Assembly (NCBI RefSeq): GCF_000719555.1
Contig: NZ_JOGX01000001.1
Coordinates: 62,001 to 126,000 of the forward strand
Direction: 5' to 3'
From: Streptomyces sp. NRRL F-5727
GTDB lineage: Bacteria > Actinomycetota > Actinomycetes > Streptomycetales > Streptomycetaceae
Length of the DNA stretch: 64,000 nucleotides
Numbering within the stretch: position 1 is the stretch's first letter; every line of letters begins with the position of its first letter. A program made the translations under genes and the position numbers. A model generated the notes under the pieces. That model ran no database searches. It saw nothing but the letters and a program-made list of their open reading frames with translations, and was not told where the DNA came from. This document shows positions 8,357 to 16,680 of this stretch, in pieces.

Positions 8357-8385
8357 TTGACGGAAGAGTGGTCCAGACCTACGGT
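8357..8385 (+). promoter_or_regulatory. Promoter with overlapping DasR-type (dre) site
   Basis: TTGACG at 8357-8362 and TACGGT at 8380-8385 are separated by 17 bases, a good SigA-type promoter for the secreted lyase at 8452. The spacer and -10 carry AGTGGTCCAGACCTAC (8367-8382), which matches 12 of 16 positions of the DasR-responsive element AGTGGTCTAGACCACT. It also contains the 12-mer TGGTCCAGACCT, known from Streptomyces chitinase promoters. A repressor bound here would block the promoter until N-acetylglucosamine-derived phosphosugars release it. Confidence 0.6.
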
Positions 8386-8451
8386 CTCAGCTCAACACGC
8401 CTGCCCCTCAAGGCGTTTCACGTTCAGCCGAGAACGGAAGGCCCCCCACCC

Positions 8452-9630
8452 ATGCGCAGAACCGCACTTCTCGCGGCCGTCGCCGCCCTCGTCGCCGGTA
8501 CCCTCGCCTGGCCGTCCGCACCCCACGCCGAAGCCGCCCCCGCCGTCTTCACCCACCCCGGAGTCACCGTCTCCCAGGGCCAGTTGGACTTCGCTCGCTC
8601 CAAGGTCCTCGCCGGCGCCCAGCCCTGGAAGGGCGCGTACGACCAGATGATGGCGAGCCGGTACGCCGACCCGAACCGCGTGCCGAAGCCGCGTGCCGTC
8701 GTGGAGTGCGGCTCGTACTCCCAGCCCAACTACGGCTGCACCGACGAGCGCGAGGACGCGATCGCCGCGTACACCAACGCCCTCGCCTGGTACGTCACCA
8801 GGGACGCGCGCTACGCGCAGAAGTCGATCCAGCTGATGGACGCCTGGTCCGCGGTCATCACCGACCACACCAACAGCAACGCACCGCTCCAGACCGGCTG
8901 GGCCGGCTCCTCCTGGCCCAAGGCCGCCGAGATCATCAAGCACACGTACACGGGCGGCTGGTCGAACTCGGGCCGGTTCGCGACGATGCTCCGCGACGTC
9001 TACCTCCCGGAGATCATCAACGGCTCGCATTCCAACGGCAACTGGGAGCTGTCGATGATGGAGGCGGCCGTCGGCATCTCCGTCTTCCTGGAGGACAGGG
9101 CGTCGTACGACAAGGCCATGGCGAAGTTCCGTACGCGCGCCGCCGCCTACGTCTACCTGGCCTCCGACGGCGAGCTGCCGAAGACGGTGCCGAGCCAGAA
9201 CCTCGACACCCGCGCGAAGATCGTCGCCTACTGGCAGGGCCAGTCGACCTTCGTCACCGGCCTGACCCAGGAGACCTGCCGCGACTTCACCCACACCGGC
9301 TACGGCATCTCCGCCATGGCCCACGTCGCCGAGACCAGCCGGATCCAGGGCCAGGACCTGTACGGCACGGACGTCGGCGAACGGCTGCGCCAGGCGCTCG
9401 GGTTCCAGTCGAAGTACGAACTGGGCACGGCCGTGCCGAGCTGGTTGTGCGGCGGCTCCCTCCACCTGGGTCTCGGCCCCGTGACGGAGGTCGGCTACAA
9501 CGCCATGCACAACCGTCTCGGCTTCGCCATGACCAACACCGAGACGCTGACCAGGCGCAACCGCCCGGCCGGCACCAACAACCTCTTCGTCGCCTGGGAG
9601 ACCCTCACCCACGGGGACAACCCGGCCTGA
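8452..9630 (+). CDS. Secreted alginate-lyase-family enzyme
   Basis: This 392-residue protein starts at ATG 8452. A Sec signal peptide (residues ~1-31, MRRTALLAAVAALVAGTLAW, Ala-x-Ala cut site near HAEAAPA) leads into an alpha/alpha-toroid-like domain. The domain has the NGNWELSMMEAAVGI helix and HTGYGISAMAHVAETSR segment characteristic of the alginate lyase superfamily, where Asn/His/Tyr residues do the beta-elimination. The substrate cannot be told from sequence. The dre-type site in its promoter points to an N-acetylglucosamine-containing or co-occurring polymer rather than plain alginate. It stands alone in its transcript and is convergent to the sigma factor gene. Confidence 0.85.
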   Translation: MRRTALLAAVAALVAGTLAWPSAPHAEAAPAVFTHPGVTVSQGQLDFARSKVLAGAQPWKGAYDQMMASRYADPNRVPKPRAVVECGSYSQPNYGCTDEREDAIAAYTNALAWYVTRDARYAQKSIQLMDAWSAVITDHTNSNAPLQTGWAGSSWPKAAEIIKHTYTGGWSNSGRFATMLRDVYLPEIINGSHSNGNWELSMMEAAVGISVFLEDRASYDKAMAKFRTRAAAYVYLASDGELPKTVPSQNLDTRAKIVAYWQGQSTFVTGLTQETCRDFTHTGYGISAMAHVAETSRIQGQDLYGTDVGERLRQALGFQSKYELGTAVPSWLCGGSLHLGLGPVTEVGYNAMHNRLGFAMTNTETLTRRNRPAGTNNLFVAWETLTHGDNPA

Positions 9631-9700
9631 GACGCGTCACGGGGATAGGGACGGGGTTGGTGACGGCTCACGCGATCGGGGTCGTCCGTCCGGTGAGTGA

Positions 9701-10657
9701 TCACCGGTGCGAGTCGGCCGTCCACGGCCGGAGTTTGTCCGGGTTGCGCATCACCCAGATCTGCGTGATCCGGTCGTCCGCGACGTCGAACGCGTACACC
9801 GCGACGGTGACGCCCGCGTGCTCGATCACCAGCCCCGGCCTGCCGTTGACCGGGCGCTCCAGGAGCCTGAGGCTGCCGTCCGCCCTGACGGCGAGATCGG
9901 TGAGGTAGTGGGCGATCCCTTCGCCGCCCGCGATCGGGTGGAGCACGGCGGGGACCATGCCGCCGCCGTCCGCCGTCAGGGTGGCGCCGGGGGCCAGGAG
10001 GCCAACGAGGGCGGTGATGTTCCGGGCCTCCCATGCCTGCTTGAACTCCCGGACGAGCCGCGCCTGGTGGGCCGCGGGGGTCTCGGGGGGAAGGGCGGCG
10101 CGGGCGCGGCGCCGGGCGGAGGAGGCCAGTTCGCGGCAGGCCGCCGGGGTGCGGCCGGTCATGTCGGCGATCTCGGCGAACGGGTAGCCGAAGACGTCGT
10201 GCAGGACGAGCGCGACGCGCTGGGCCGGGGTCATGGATTCGAGCACGACGAGGAACGCCATGGTGACCGACTCGTCGAGCGTGACCCGGTCGGCCGGGTC
10301 CGCGGAGCCGGTCACGGTGGTTCCCGGGCGCCCGCCGATCCAGTCGGTTCGCCCGGGCAGCGGCTCGGGGATCCATTCGCCCACGTAGCGCTCCCGCCGC
10401 ACCCGCGCCGAGCCGAGCAGGTCCAGGCAGACACGGGTGGCGACGGTCGTCAGCCAGGCGCCGGGGGACGCGATGGCGTCCTGCTGCCGCCGGGACATGG
10501 CGTACCAGCGGGTGTACGTCTCCTGGACGGCGTCCTCGGCCTCGGCGAGGGAACCGAGGAGCCGGTACGCGAGGCCGATCAGCCGCCGTCGCTCGCTGAT
10601 GACGGCGTCCAGGCCCGCGTCGGACTCGTCGTGCCGTGGCGTCGTGTGGTCGGTCAT
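9701..10657 (-). CDS. sigJ: ECF41-type RNA polymerase sigma factor (SigJ-like)
   Basis: This 318-residue sigma factor starts at ATG 10657 (MTDHTTPRHDE); the longer frame to 10810 runs through the promoter region. Sigma-2 (residues ~20-90, LAYRLLGSLAEAEDAVQETY) and sigma-4 (~130-190, LHDVFGYPFAEIADMTGRTP) are followed by a ~120-residue SnoaL-like C-terminal domain. That fusion defines ECF41/SigJ proteins, in which the extension acts as a built-in regulator instead of an anti-sigma factor. The family usually controls a neighbouring redox or SnoaL gene, and here the divergent FMN reductase-SnoaL gene fits. Confidence 0.88.
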   Translation of the reverse strand: MTDHTTPRHDESDAGLDAVISERRRLIGLAYRLLGSLAEAEDAVQETYTRWYAMSRRQQDAIASPGAWLTTVATRVCLDLLGSARVRRERYVGEWIPEPLPGRTDWIGGRPGTTVTGSADPADRVTLDESVTMAFLVVLESMTPAQRVALVLHDVFGYPFAEIADMTGRTPAACRELASSARRRARAALPPETPAAHQARLVREFKQAWEARNITALVGLLAPGATLTADGGGMVPAVLHPIAGGEGIAHYLTDLAVRADGSLRLLERPVNGRPGLVIEHAGVTVAVYAFDVADDRITQIWVMRNPDKLRPWTADSHR

Positions 10658-10719
10658 GGTCCGGTGGCTCCCTGGTGTCGGATCGTCCCTCGCCGGTCCG
10701 ACGAGACAGCACGTCCGAT

Positions 10720-10747
10720 TGTCAGGTTCCCGGCTGTCCCTGACGTT
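10720..10747 (+). promoter_or_regulatory. Candidate ECF41 promoter
   Basis: TGTCAGG (10720-10726) and CGTT (10744-10747) are 17 bases apart, close to the ECF41 promoter pattern TGTCACA-N15/16-CGTC. It lies about 80 bases before the FMN reductase-SnoaL gene and within the divergent gap with the ECF41 gene. The match is approximate, with the spacer one base long. Confidence 0.4.
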
Positions 10748-10826
10748 CCGCGGGGTCGTGTCGTCATACCGGCCACAGACACCACCGGCCCGGGAGAGAC
10801 CGGGTGGCACACCTCAGGAGACCGTG

Positions 10827-11855
10827 ATGACCAGGATCGGCATACTCGTCGGCAGCACCCGTCCCGGCCGCAAGGGCGAGCAGGTCGCCCGCTGGGTCCA
10901 CGACCGGGCGGCCGGCCGCGGCGACGCCGTGTTCGAGGTGATCGACCTGCTCGACCACCCGCTGCCGCACCTGGACGAACCGCTGCCCGCGCTCACCGGG
11001 CGGTACCAGCACGAGCACACCCGCGCGTGGGCCGCCACCGTCGCCCGCTTCGACGGATTCGTCATGATCACCCCCGAGTACAACGCGTCCGCCCCCGCCG
11101 TGCTCAAGAACGCCATCGACTACCTGTACGCGGAGTGGACCCACAAGGCCGTCGGGTTCGTGTCCTACGGAGCCCGCGGCGGCGTCCTCGCGGCCCGGCA
11201 GCTGCGGACCCTGTGCGAACTCCTCCAGATGGGTACGGTGACTCCGCAGGTCTCGCTGTCCCTGCACACCGACTTCGAGGACCAGGCGGTGCTCAAGCCG
11301 GGCGCCCACCACTCCGACGCCCTCGACACGCTGCTGGACCACGTCGTCGCCCGGTGCGCGGAGGGCCGTGCGACCGCGGCGCCCGTGCGGCGCGAGGCGG
11401 ACCTCGAGACGGACGGCGCCGAGGACCGCGAGACGGACGAAGCCGCGATCCGCCGCCACATCGACGGAATCGTCGACGCGATCCAGGCCAAGGACCTCGA
11501 CAGGCTGAGGCGGGTCTACTCGACGGACGTCGTCTCCTTCGACATCGATCCGCCGCTCCAGCACGTCGGGATCGACGCGAAACTCAAGAACTGGGCGAAC
11601 GTCTTCACGCACTTCCAGGACGTGACCTACGAGGTGCGCGACCTGGTTCCCACGGTCGGCGAGGACCTGGCGTTCACGCACGGCTTCGGCCGCCTCCGCG
11701 GCACGCTGGCCGACGGAACCGCGGTGGACGGATTCTGGGTCCGGGTCACCTTCTGCTTCCGGAAGACCGACGGCGCGTGGCTGATCACGCACGACCAGGT
11801 CTCCGTCCCGCTGGACATCCTGGGCGGCAGGGGCGTGGTCGACCTCGAACCCTGA
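10827..11855 (+). CDS. NADPH-dependent FMN reductase fused to a SnoaL-like domain
   Basis: This 342-residue protein starts at ATG 10827 after AGGAG (a GTG lies one codon earlier). Residues ~1-190 are a flavodoxin-like FMN reductase (MTRIGILVGSTRPGRKGEQV, the phosphate-binding loop, and MITPEYNASAPAVLKNAIDY, the flavin-contact segment). Residues ~205-342 are an NTF2/SnoaL fold (IDGIVDAIQAKDLDRLRRVY, then a C-terminal sheet with WLITHDQVSVP). The linker is acidic. The SnoaL part mirrors the domain on the divergent sigma factor, consistent with a paired redox response unit. The substrate is unknown. Confidence 0.85.
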   Translation: MTRIGILVGSTRPGRKGEQVARWVHDRAAGRGDAVFEVIDLLDHPLPHLDEPLPALTGRYQHEHTRAWAATVARFDGFVMITPEYNASAPAVLKNAIDYLYAEWTHKAVGFVSYGARGGVLAARQLRTLCELLQMGTVTPQVSLSLHTDFEDQAVLKPGAHHSDALDTLLDHVVARCAEGRATAAPVRREADLETDGAEDRETDEAAIRRHIDGIVDAIQAKDLDRLRRVYSTDVVSFDIDPPLQHVGIDAKLKNWANVFTHFQDVTYEVRDLVPTVGEDLAFTHGFGRLRGTLADGTAVDGFWVRVTFCFRKTDGAWLITHDQVSVPLDILGGRGVVDLEP

Positions 11856-11925
11856 CACCAGCGCCCCTGTAGCGGCCGCGACCTGACGGTCGACTTCCCC
11901 GAGAGGCGCGTGTCAACATGACGCG

Positions 11926-13404
11926 GTGACACAGATCATCAAGGGGGGAAACCTGCCGGCCCCCGGGCAGGGGTGGAAGGTCACGGTCGTCCGCGGGGCC
12001 TCCGGCAGCGGGGTACCGGAGGTCGAGGCCGCCGCGCTGCTCCTGGACGCGGCGGGCCGCGTCACGGACGACGGCGACCTCCTCTTCCGCGACCGGCGCG
12101 CGCACGCCTCCGGGGCGGTGCGGCTCATCGGGCAGGTACGGAGCGAAGGAAGGCGGCGCGTCGCCGACTGGCTGGAGATCGACACCGCGCGCATGGATCC
12201 CGGCGTCCAGCGGATCGTGATCGCCGCCGCCGTCGACGAGGGGACGTTCGGGCAGGTGCCCGGGCTGTCCGTGCAGGCCGTCGGCGCCGGTACCGGGGAG
12301 CAGTTCGCGCTGTACGAGATCGAGGGCGCGACGACGGAGACGGCGTTCGTCCTCGGCGAGTTCTACCGGCGCGACGGCGGGTGGCGGTTCCGGGCGGTGG
12401 GGCAGGGGTACGCCTCCGGGCTCGCCGGGCTGGCGAAGGACTTCGGTGTCGCGGGCGGGCCCCCGGCGGCGGTTTCCGGGCCCGGGCCCGTGCTCCTCGC
12501 GGGCGTGGCCAAGGTCCCCGCGTCCGAGGCCCCTGCCCCGGTGTCCGAACGGCCCGTCCAGCCGCCGGCCGTCCCGGCACGGCTTCCGGCCCCGCCCGCC
12601 GAGACCGAGGCGCCCGAGCCGCCCGCTCCGGCATCGGAGACCCAGGCAGCCGAGCCTCCCGCACCGGCATCGGAGACCCAGGCGCCCGAGCCGCCGGCCC
12701 AGGCGTCCAAGCCCCGGACACCCAAGGCGCCGGCCCGGTCGCCCGCACGCGGTTCTGCGCGCCACCTGGCCAAGGCGCGGCCCCCGGTCCGGGCGGACAG
12801 GGAGCCGTCCCCCGCCGCCGCGCTCTTCGGTGAGGACTTTCCGGAGTTCGTCCGGGAGGGCAGCGGCACGCTCGAGTTCATCGTCGACGAGCCGCTGCCG
12901 ACCGGCTTCTTCGTGGTCGACACGGAGCGGTCGGGCGACGGCTCCTTCATGGTGGAGGCCGTCGACGACACCAAGCCGGGCCTCGACCTGATCGCCCACA
13001 CCCGCCTCGAGGACTCCCGGACGCGGACCCTGGTGCGGCACAACGACAGCCGCCCGTTGCGCCTGCGTGTGCACGGCGGGGACAGTGCGTGGAAGCTCAC
13101 GTTCCGGCCGGTGAGCGTGGTCGAGGAGCTCGGCCTCGGGGCGACGGGCCGGGGGCGGGACGTACTGCTCCACACGGGGCCCGCCGCCGAACTGTCCGCC
13201 AGGCTGCGCCCGGAGGTCGAGCACCCCTACTTCGAGGTCGGCTGCTACACGCCGCGCGCCCGCGGTGTCTGGGACGCCGATCTGCTCGTCAGCGAGACCC
13301 ACAAGCGCACGGAGTACCGGGTTTCGCTGCCGGCGGGTCCGGTCCTGGTGAGGCTCTCGGACGCCGAAGGCGACTGGTCCCTGGAGGTTCGGCCCACCCC
13401 CTGA
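11926..13404 (+). CDS. TerD-domain protein with Pro/Glu-rich linker
   Basis: This 492-residue protein starts at GTG 11926. Residues ~1-180 are a TerD domain: opening IIKGGNLPAP, the acidic calcium-binding stretch DDGDLLF and DWLEID, and a YEIEGATTETAFVLGEFYRR strand. A ~120-residue linker rich in Pro, Glu and Ala (partly a 36-bp tandem repeat) leads to a second ~170-residue beta-rich domain (residues ~310-492). The second half shows the pattern of strands ending VVDTERSGDGSFMVEAVDD and reads like a pair of C-terminal sandwich repeats. TerD proteins bind calcium and act in stress or phage-defence-linked membrane complexes. The role of the second domain is not known. Confidence 0.8.
   Translation: MTQIIKGGNLPAPGQGWKVTVVRGASGSGVPEVEAAALLLDAAGRVTDDGDLLFRDRRAHASGAVRLIGQVRSEGRRRVADWLEIDTARMDPGVQRIVIAAAVDEGTFGQVPGLSVQAVGAGTGEQFALYEIEGATTETAFVLGEFYRRDGGWRFRAVGQGYASGLAGLAKDFGVAGGPPAAVSGPGPVLLAGVAKVPASEAPAPVSERPVQPPAVPARLPAPPAETEAPEPPAPASETQAAEPPAPASETQAPEPPAQASKPRTPKAPARSPARGSARHLAKARPPVRADREPSPAAALFGEDFPEFVREGSGTLEFIVDEPLPTGFFVVDTERSGDGSFMVEAVDDTKPGLDLIAHTRLEDSRTRTLVRHNDSRPLRLRVHGGDSAWKLTFRPVSVVEELGLGATGRGRDVLLHTGPAAELSARLRPEVEHPYFEVGCYTPRARGVWDADLLVSETHKRTEYRVSLPAGPVLVRLSDAEGDWSLEVRPTP
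12610..12681 (+). repeat. 36-bp tandem repeat in the TerD linker
   Basis: Two adjacent 36-bp copies (12610-12645, 12646-12681) and part of a third encode the 12-residue unit APEPPAPASETQ. The copies differ at only a few bases, so the linker can change length by slippage without breaking the frame. Confidence 0.7.
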
Positions 13405-13417
13405 AGCCGCGAAGGGC

Positions 13418-14545
13418 TCAGCTCAGCGTCTTCACCGCGGCCGCGTCGTACGGCTTCAGCTCGTCGAACCGGCCCGCCAGGACCTTCGCCGCCCACTCCG
13501 GGTCCTGGAGCAGGGCGCGGCCGACGGCGACCATGTCGAACTCGTCGCGCTCCAGGCGGTCCAGGAGTTCGTCGATGCCCTTGACCGGGGAGCCCTCTCC
13601 CATGAAGGCGCCGATGAAGTCGCCGTCGAGGCCGACCGAGCCGACGGTGATCGTGGGCCTGCCGGTGAGCTTCTTGGTCCAGCCGGCCAGGTTCAGGTCG
13701 GAGCCCTCGAACTCGGGGATCCAGTAGCGGCGGGTGGAGGCGTGGAAGACGTCGACGCCGGCGGCGGCCAGCGGGGACAGGATCGCCTCCAGCTCCTCCG
13801 GGGTCTCGGCGAGCCGCGCGTCGTAGGCGTCCTGCTTCCACTGCGAGTAGCGGAAGATGACCGGGAACTCGGGCGAGACGGCCGCGCGCACCGCGGCCAC
13901 GATCTCGGCGGCGAACTTCGTACGGGCCACGGGGTCGCCGCCGTAGGCGTCGGTGCGGCGGTTCGTGCCCGCCCACAGGAACTGGTCGAGGAGGTAGCCG
14001 TGGGCTCCGTGCAGTTCGACGCCGTCGAAGCCGATGCGCTCGGCGGCCGCGGCGGCCTCGGCGAAGGCGCCGATGACGTCGTCGAGGTCGCGCTGGGTCA
14101 TGGCCTTGCCCGTGCCCTCGGTGCCGTCGGTGCGGATGCCGGAGGGCCCGACGGCGGGGGCCTCGGGGTAGGGCGCCTGGCCCTGCTTGCGCACCATGCC
14201 GATGTGCCAGAGCTGCGGCACGATCGTGCCGCCCTCCGCGTGGACGGCCTCGGCGACCTTGGCCCAGCCGGCCAGCTGCTCCTCGCCGTGGAACCGGGGC
14301 ACGCGGTCGCTCTGCCCGGCCGACTCGTGGCCGACGTACGTGCCCTCGGTGACGATCAGCCCGACGCCGGCGGCGGCCCGGCGGGCGTAGTACGAGCGCA
14401 CGTCCTCGCCGGCGACGCCGCCCGGGGAGAACATGCGGGTCATCGGCGCCATCGCGATGCGGTTCGGGACGGTCAGCCCGTTCAGCGCGACAGGCCGGGA
14501 AAGGATCTCCGCCGCGCGGGAGGCGGGGGACGCGGTGACGGTCAC
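13418..14545 (-). CDS. Old yellow enzyme family NADH:flavin oxidoreductase
   Basis: This 375-residue TIM-barrel flavoprotein belongs to the OYE/12-oxophytodienoate reductase family. It has the N-terminal VPNRIAMAPMTRMFSPGG, the FMN/substrate region QLWHIGMVRK, the HGAHGYLLDQF strand and the C-terminal MVAVGRALLQDPEW phosphate loop. Such enzymes reduce the C=C bond of enones and nitro compounds with NAD(P)H. I prefer the GTG at 14545 because AGGAG lies 7 bases before it; the ATG at 14560 contains that ribosome site. It is divergent from a MarR gene with a clear palindrome between, so it is probably de-repressed by an electrophile. Confidence 0.9.
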   Translation of the reverse strand: MTVTASPASRAAEILSRPVALNGLTVPNRIAMAPMTRMFSPGGVAGEDVRSYYARRAAAGVGLIVTEGTYVGHESAGQSDRVPRFHGEEQLAGWAKVAEAVHAEGGTIVPQLWHIGMVRKQGQAPYPEAPAVGPSGIRTDGTEGTGKAMTQRDLDDVIGAFAEAAAAAERIGFDGVELHGAHGYLLDQFLWAGTNRRTDAYGGDPVARTKFAAEIVAAVRAAVSPEFPVIFRYSQWKQDAYDARLAETPEELEAILSPLAAAGVDVFHASTRRYWIPEFEGSDLNLAGWTKKLTGRPTITVGSVGLDGDFIGAFMGEGSPVKGIDELLDRLERDEFDMVAVGRALLQDPEWAAKVLAGRFDELKPYDAAAVKTLS

Positions 14546-14623
14546 GGAAACGCTCCTCATGGCTACTGCTTGGCAAGCTTGATGGTTGAGATCTTCATGC
14601 AATAGCGAGGACGGTAGAGGTCG

Positions 14624-14644
14624 ATATTTGAAGTCGTCAAGTAT
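14624..14644. promoter_or_regulatory. MarR-type palindromic operator
   Basis: ATATTTGA (14624-14631) and TCAAGTAT (14637-14644) are inverted copies around a 5-base centre, with 7 of 8 bases matching. The TTGA/TCAA half-sites are typical for MarR regulators. The site lies 21 bases before the MarR ATG and 79 bases from the OYE start, so it can control both directions. Confidence 0.6.
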
Positions 14645-14664
14645 CTCCGCGTAGGGTGGACCTC

Positions 14665-15099
14665 ATGACCGAAGCTCCCCGCGTCGACACGGCCCAGCTC
14701 ATGGAGCTGCTCTCCGTCTCCCTCGGGGTGTACTACGGCGAGTTCACGGTCGCCGCGGCGAGCGAGAACCTCACGGCGAGCCAGGGCAAGGCCCTCGCCG
14801 TGCTGCGCCGCGGACCCGCCCCGATGCGCGCCCTGGCCGAGACCATGACCTGCGACGCCTCCAACATCACCGGCATCGTCGACCGCCTGGAGAAGCGCGG
14901 TCTGGCGCGCCGCGAGGCCGGCACCTCCGACCGCCGCGTCAAGAACGTCATCCTCACCCCCGAGGGGGAGCGCGTCGCCGACGCGATCCGCGCCAAGATG
15001 CGCACCACCCAGGCGGGCCTGGAAAGCCTCGACGCCCGGGACCGCGACCAGCTGCGCGTCCTGCTGGAACGGGTCTTCCTGACGAAGCCCGCCACCTGA
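14665..15099 (+). CDS. MarR-family transcriptional regulator
   Basis: This 144-residue winged-helix protein starts at ATG 14665 (MTEAPRVDTAQ); a GTG three codons earlier is possible. The recognition helix and wing are clear (ALAETMTCDASNITGIVDRL, then LARREAGTSDRRVKNVILT). It is divergent from the old yellow enzyme gene with a palindromic operator between them, so it most likely represses that gene and itself. There are no cysteines placed like those of OhrR, so a ligand rather than thiol oxidation may be the signal. Confidence 0.88.
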   Translation: MTEAPRVDTAQLMELLSVSLGVYYGEFTVAAASENLTASQGKALAVLRRGPAPMRALAETMTCDASNITGIVDRLEKRGLARREAGTSDRRVKNVILTPEGERVADAIRAKMRTTQAGLESLDARDRDQLRVLLERVFLTKPAT

Positions 15100-15153
15100 C
15101 CGAGGCGGCGGGCCGAAGACGCGCCCTGGACGGCGTGCCTCACGGTGTCAACG

Positions 15154-15618
15154 TCAGGCGGGCAGGTCGGCGTCACCGCCCAGGTTGCCGACCATGCGAC
15201 GCAGGACGTTGATCGTGGTCACGAAGTCGGCCGTGTCGACGCCTTCGTGCACCTGCCGGTGGACACGCGCGTTGCGCTCCCGCGCCCGCAGCCGCCCCTC
15301 CTCCCCCGCCTCGGTCAACGTCATGCGCCCGGCGTCCTCGCTGAGCCAGCCGCGCCCGACCAGGTCGTCGAAGACACCGTCGAAGTCGATCCCGAGGTCG
15401 TCCCACCGCGCCAGCCGCTCGATCAGCGCCGCTCGGCTCCACCTCCCCGGCTCCCCTGCGACGTGGTTGAGTGTCCACCAGTGCGGCTGCGTGAGGCCCT
15501 CCACCGCCAACTGCTCACGGATGGCCCCGACCACCAGCCGATACGCCAAGCCGCTCCAGGCCCCGATGGGCTGAGCAGCCACTTCCTTCTCCGCGTACTC
15601 CCTGAGCGTCACGCTCAT
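15154..15618 (-). CDS. MarR-like winged-helix protein (154 aa)
   Basis: This 154-residue protein carries a winged-helix core at residues ~40-110 (LTQPHWWTLNHVAGEPGRWS, then LTEAGEEGRLRARERNAR). The layout resembles actinobacterial MarR-like proteins that follow the N-terminal REYAEKEVAAQPIG helix. It is convergent to the MarR gene at 14665 with 54 bases between stops. Targets are unknown. Confidence 0.75.
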   Translation of the reverse strand: MSVTLREYAEKEVAAQPIGAWSGLAYRLVVGAIREQLAVEGLTQPHWWTLNHVAGEPGRWSRAALIERLARWDDLGIDFDGVFDDLVGRGWLSEDAGRMTLTEAGEEGRLRARERNARVHRQVHEGVDTADFVTTINVLRRMVGNLGGDADLPA

Positions 15619-15721
15619 GCACCTCTCCCCCTCGCGATCGACGGAACACGATCACCGTAGAACCTCGAGTTTGGTCGAGGTCAAGGCGGCGGTGCCTGCC
15701 CGGAACGGCGCGTCAGCAGGG

Positions 15722-16288
15722 TCAGTCGGCGGTGTCGGCCGGGTCCGTCGCGAGCCGGGCGTAGGACATCATGTCCCGGCGCTCCCCGCCCACCGACTGC
15801 CAGCCGCGGTGGAGTCCTTCGTACGAGAAGCCGGCCTGCGCCGCGGTCTTGCGCGAGGCGGTGTTCCAGGGCTCGACGTACAGCTCCAGTCGCTCGAAGC
15901 CGAGGTCGCGCAAGGCCCAGGAGCTGACGGTGCGCAAGGCCGCGGCGGCGATGCCGCGTCCGCGGGCGGAGCCCGCCACCCAGTACCCCACGGCTGCCCG
16001 GCCCTCGTCGGTGGCGTTCGGCCACAGGCCGATCGTTCCGAGGCCCCGGTCTCCCGCGACCTCCGCCATGACGAACGGGTAGCCCGTGCGGCTGCGCGCC
16101 CGTTCCTCCTGGCGGGAGATGAACGCGACGCCCTCGTCGTGCGTGTAGGAGCTGGGCACGGTGGTGATGAGGGGAATGTAGGCGTCCCCGGCCGCCTCCC
16201 GCACCAGCGGCAGGTCGCCGATGTGCCAGGGCCTCAACAGAAGGCCGTCGTTCACGTGGATGCGAGGAACATGGAGGGGCGTCTGCAT
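15722..16288 (-). CDS. GNAT N-acetyltransferase, RimJ/RimL type
   Basis: This 188-residue protein starts at ATG 16288, preceded by GGAGGAAG; the longer frame has no coding character. The acetyl-CoA loop is AGSARGRGIAAAALRTVSSW (R-G-x-G-I-A), followed by the helix and strand LRDLGFERLELYVEPWNTAS with the Asn-x-x-S seen in RimJ/RimL enzymes. These acetylate N-terminal amines of proteins or small amines such as antibiotics. The substrate is not visible from context. Confidence 0.85.
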   Translation of the reverse strand: MQTPLHVPRIHVNDGLLLRPWHIGDLPLVREAAGDAYIPLITTVPSSYTHDEGVAFISRQEERARSRTGYPFVMAEVAGDRGLGTIGLWPNATDEGRAAVGYWVAGSARGRGIAAAALRTVSSWALRDLGFERLELYVEPWNTASRKTAAQAGFSYEGLHRGWQSVGGERRDMMSYARLATDPADTAD

Positions 16289-16467
16289 CCTTCCGCTTCC
16301 TCCTTCGAGGGGGAGGCCGCTTTCGCAGCCGCGTCGCAGAACCTCTGCGGGCCCCCACAGTCTCCACCGCCTCAGCGCGAACGCACAGCGCCGTGGGGCT
16401 CTCCCGGCTCGGGTCGGCAACAGGCCGGAGCCGGGATGCGCCGCTGGGGGTGTGGTGGTGACTTCGG

Positions 16468-16680
16468 TCAGGGAACGCGGATGTTGTTCAGGGCGTCGTG
16501 GGTGGGCAGGGCGTCGGCGGCCTTGTCCTGCTGGTCGCCGTTTCCGAAGGTCTGGGACAGGAGCCCGACCCCGGGGAGGTTGTTGCCGACACTGTCGGCC
16601 GCGGCCGCCCCGGCGGCGGCGAGGACGGCGGTGGCGGCGACCGCGGCGGCGGCGAGGACTCGGCAGGTGGAGATCGTCAT
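16468..16680 (-). CDS. Small secreted peptide (70 aa)
   Basis: ATG 16680 opens an Ala-rich Sec signal peptide (residues ~1-28, MTISTCRVLAAAAVAATAVL, cut site near AAAADS). A ~42-residue mature part follows, rich in Gly, Asn and Gln and ending DALPTHDALNNIRVP. There is no Cys in the mature part. It is like the many small exported proteins of Streptomyces, some of which coat the cell surface, but it does not match chaplins or rodlins by length or motif. Flanking 16289-16467 and 16681-16976 show no further gene. Confidence 0.6.
   Translation of the reverse strand: MTISTCRVLAAAAVAATAVLAAAGAAAADSVGNNLPGVGLLSQTFGNGDQQDKAADALPTHDALNNIRVP

Noticed and set aside
12125..13302. Long minus-strand frames across the TerD gene
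   Set aside because: Low-complexity Arg/Pro/Gly content and no domain; the plus strand carries a clear TerD protein.
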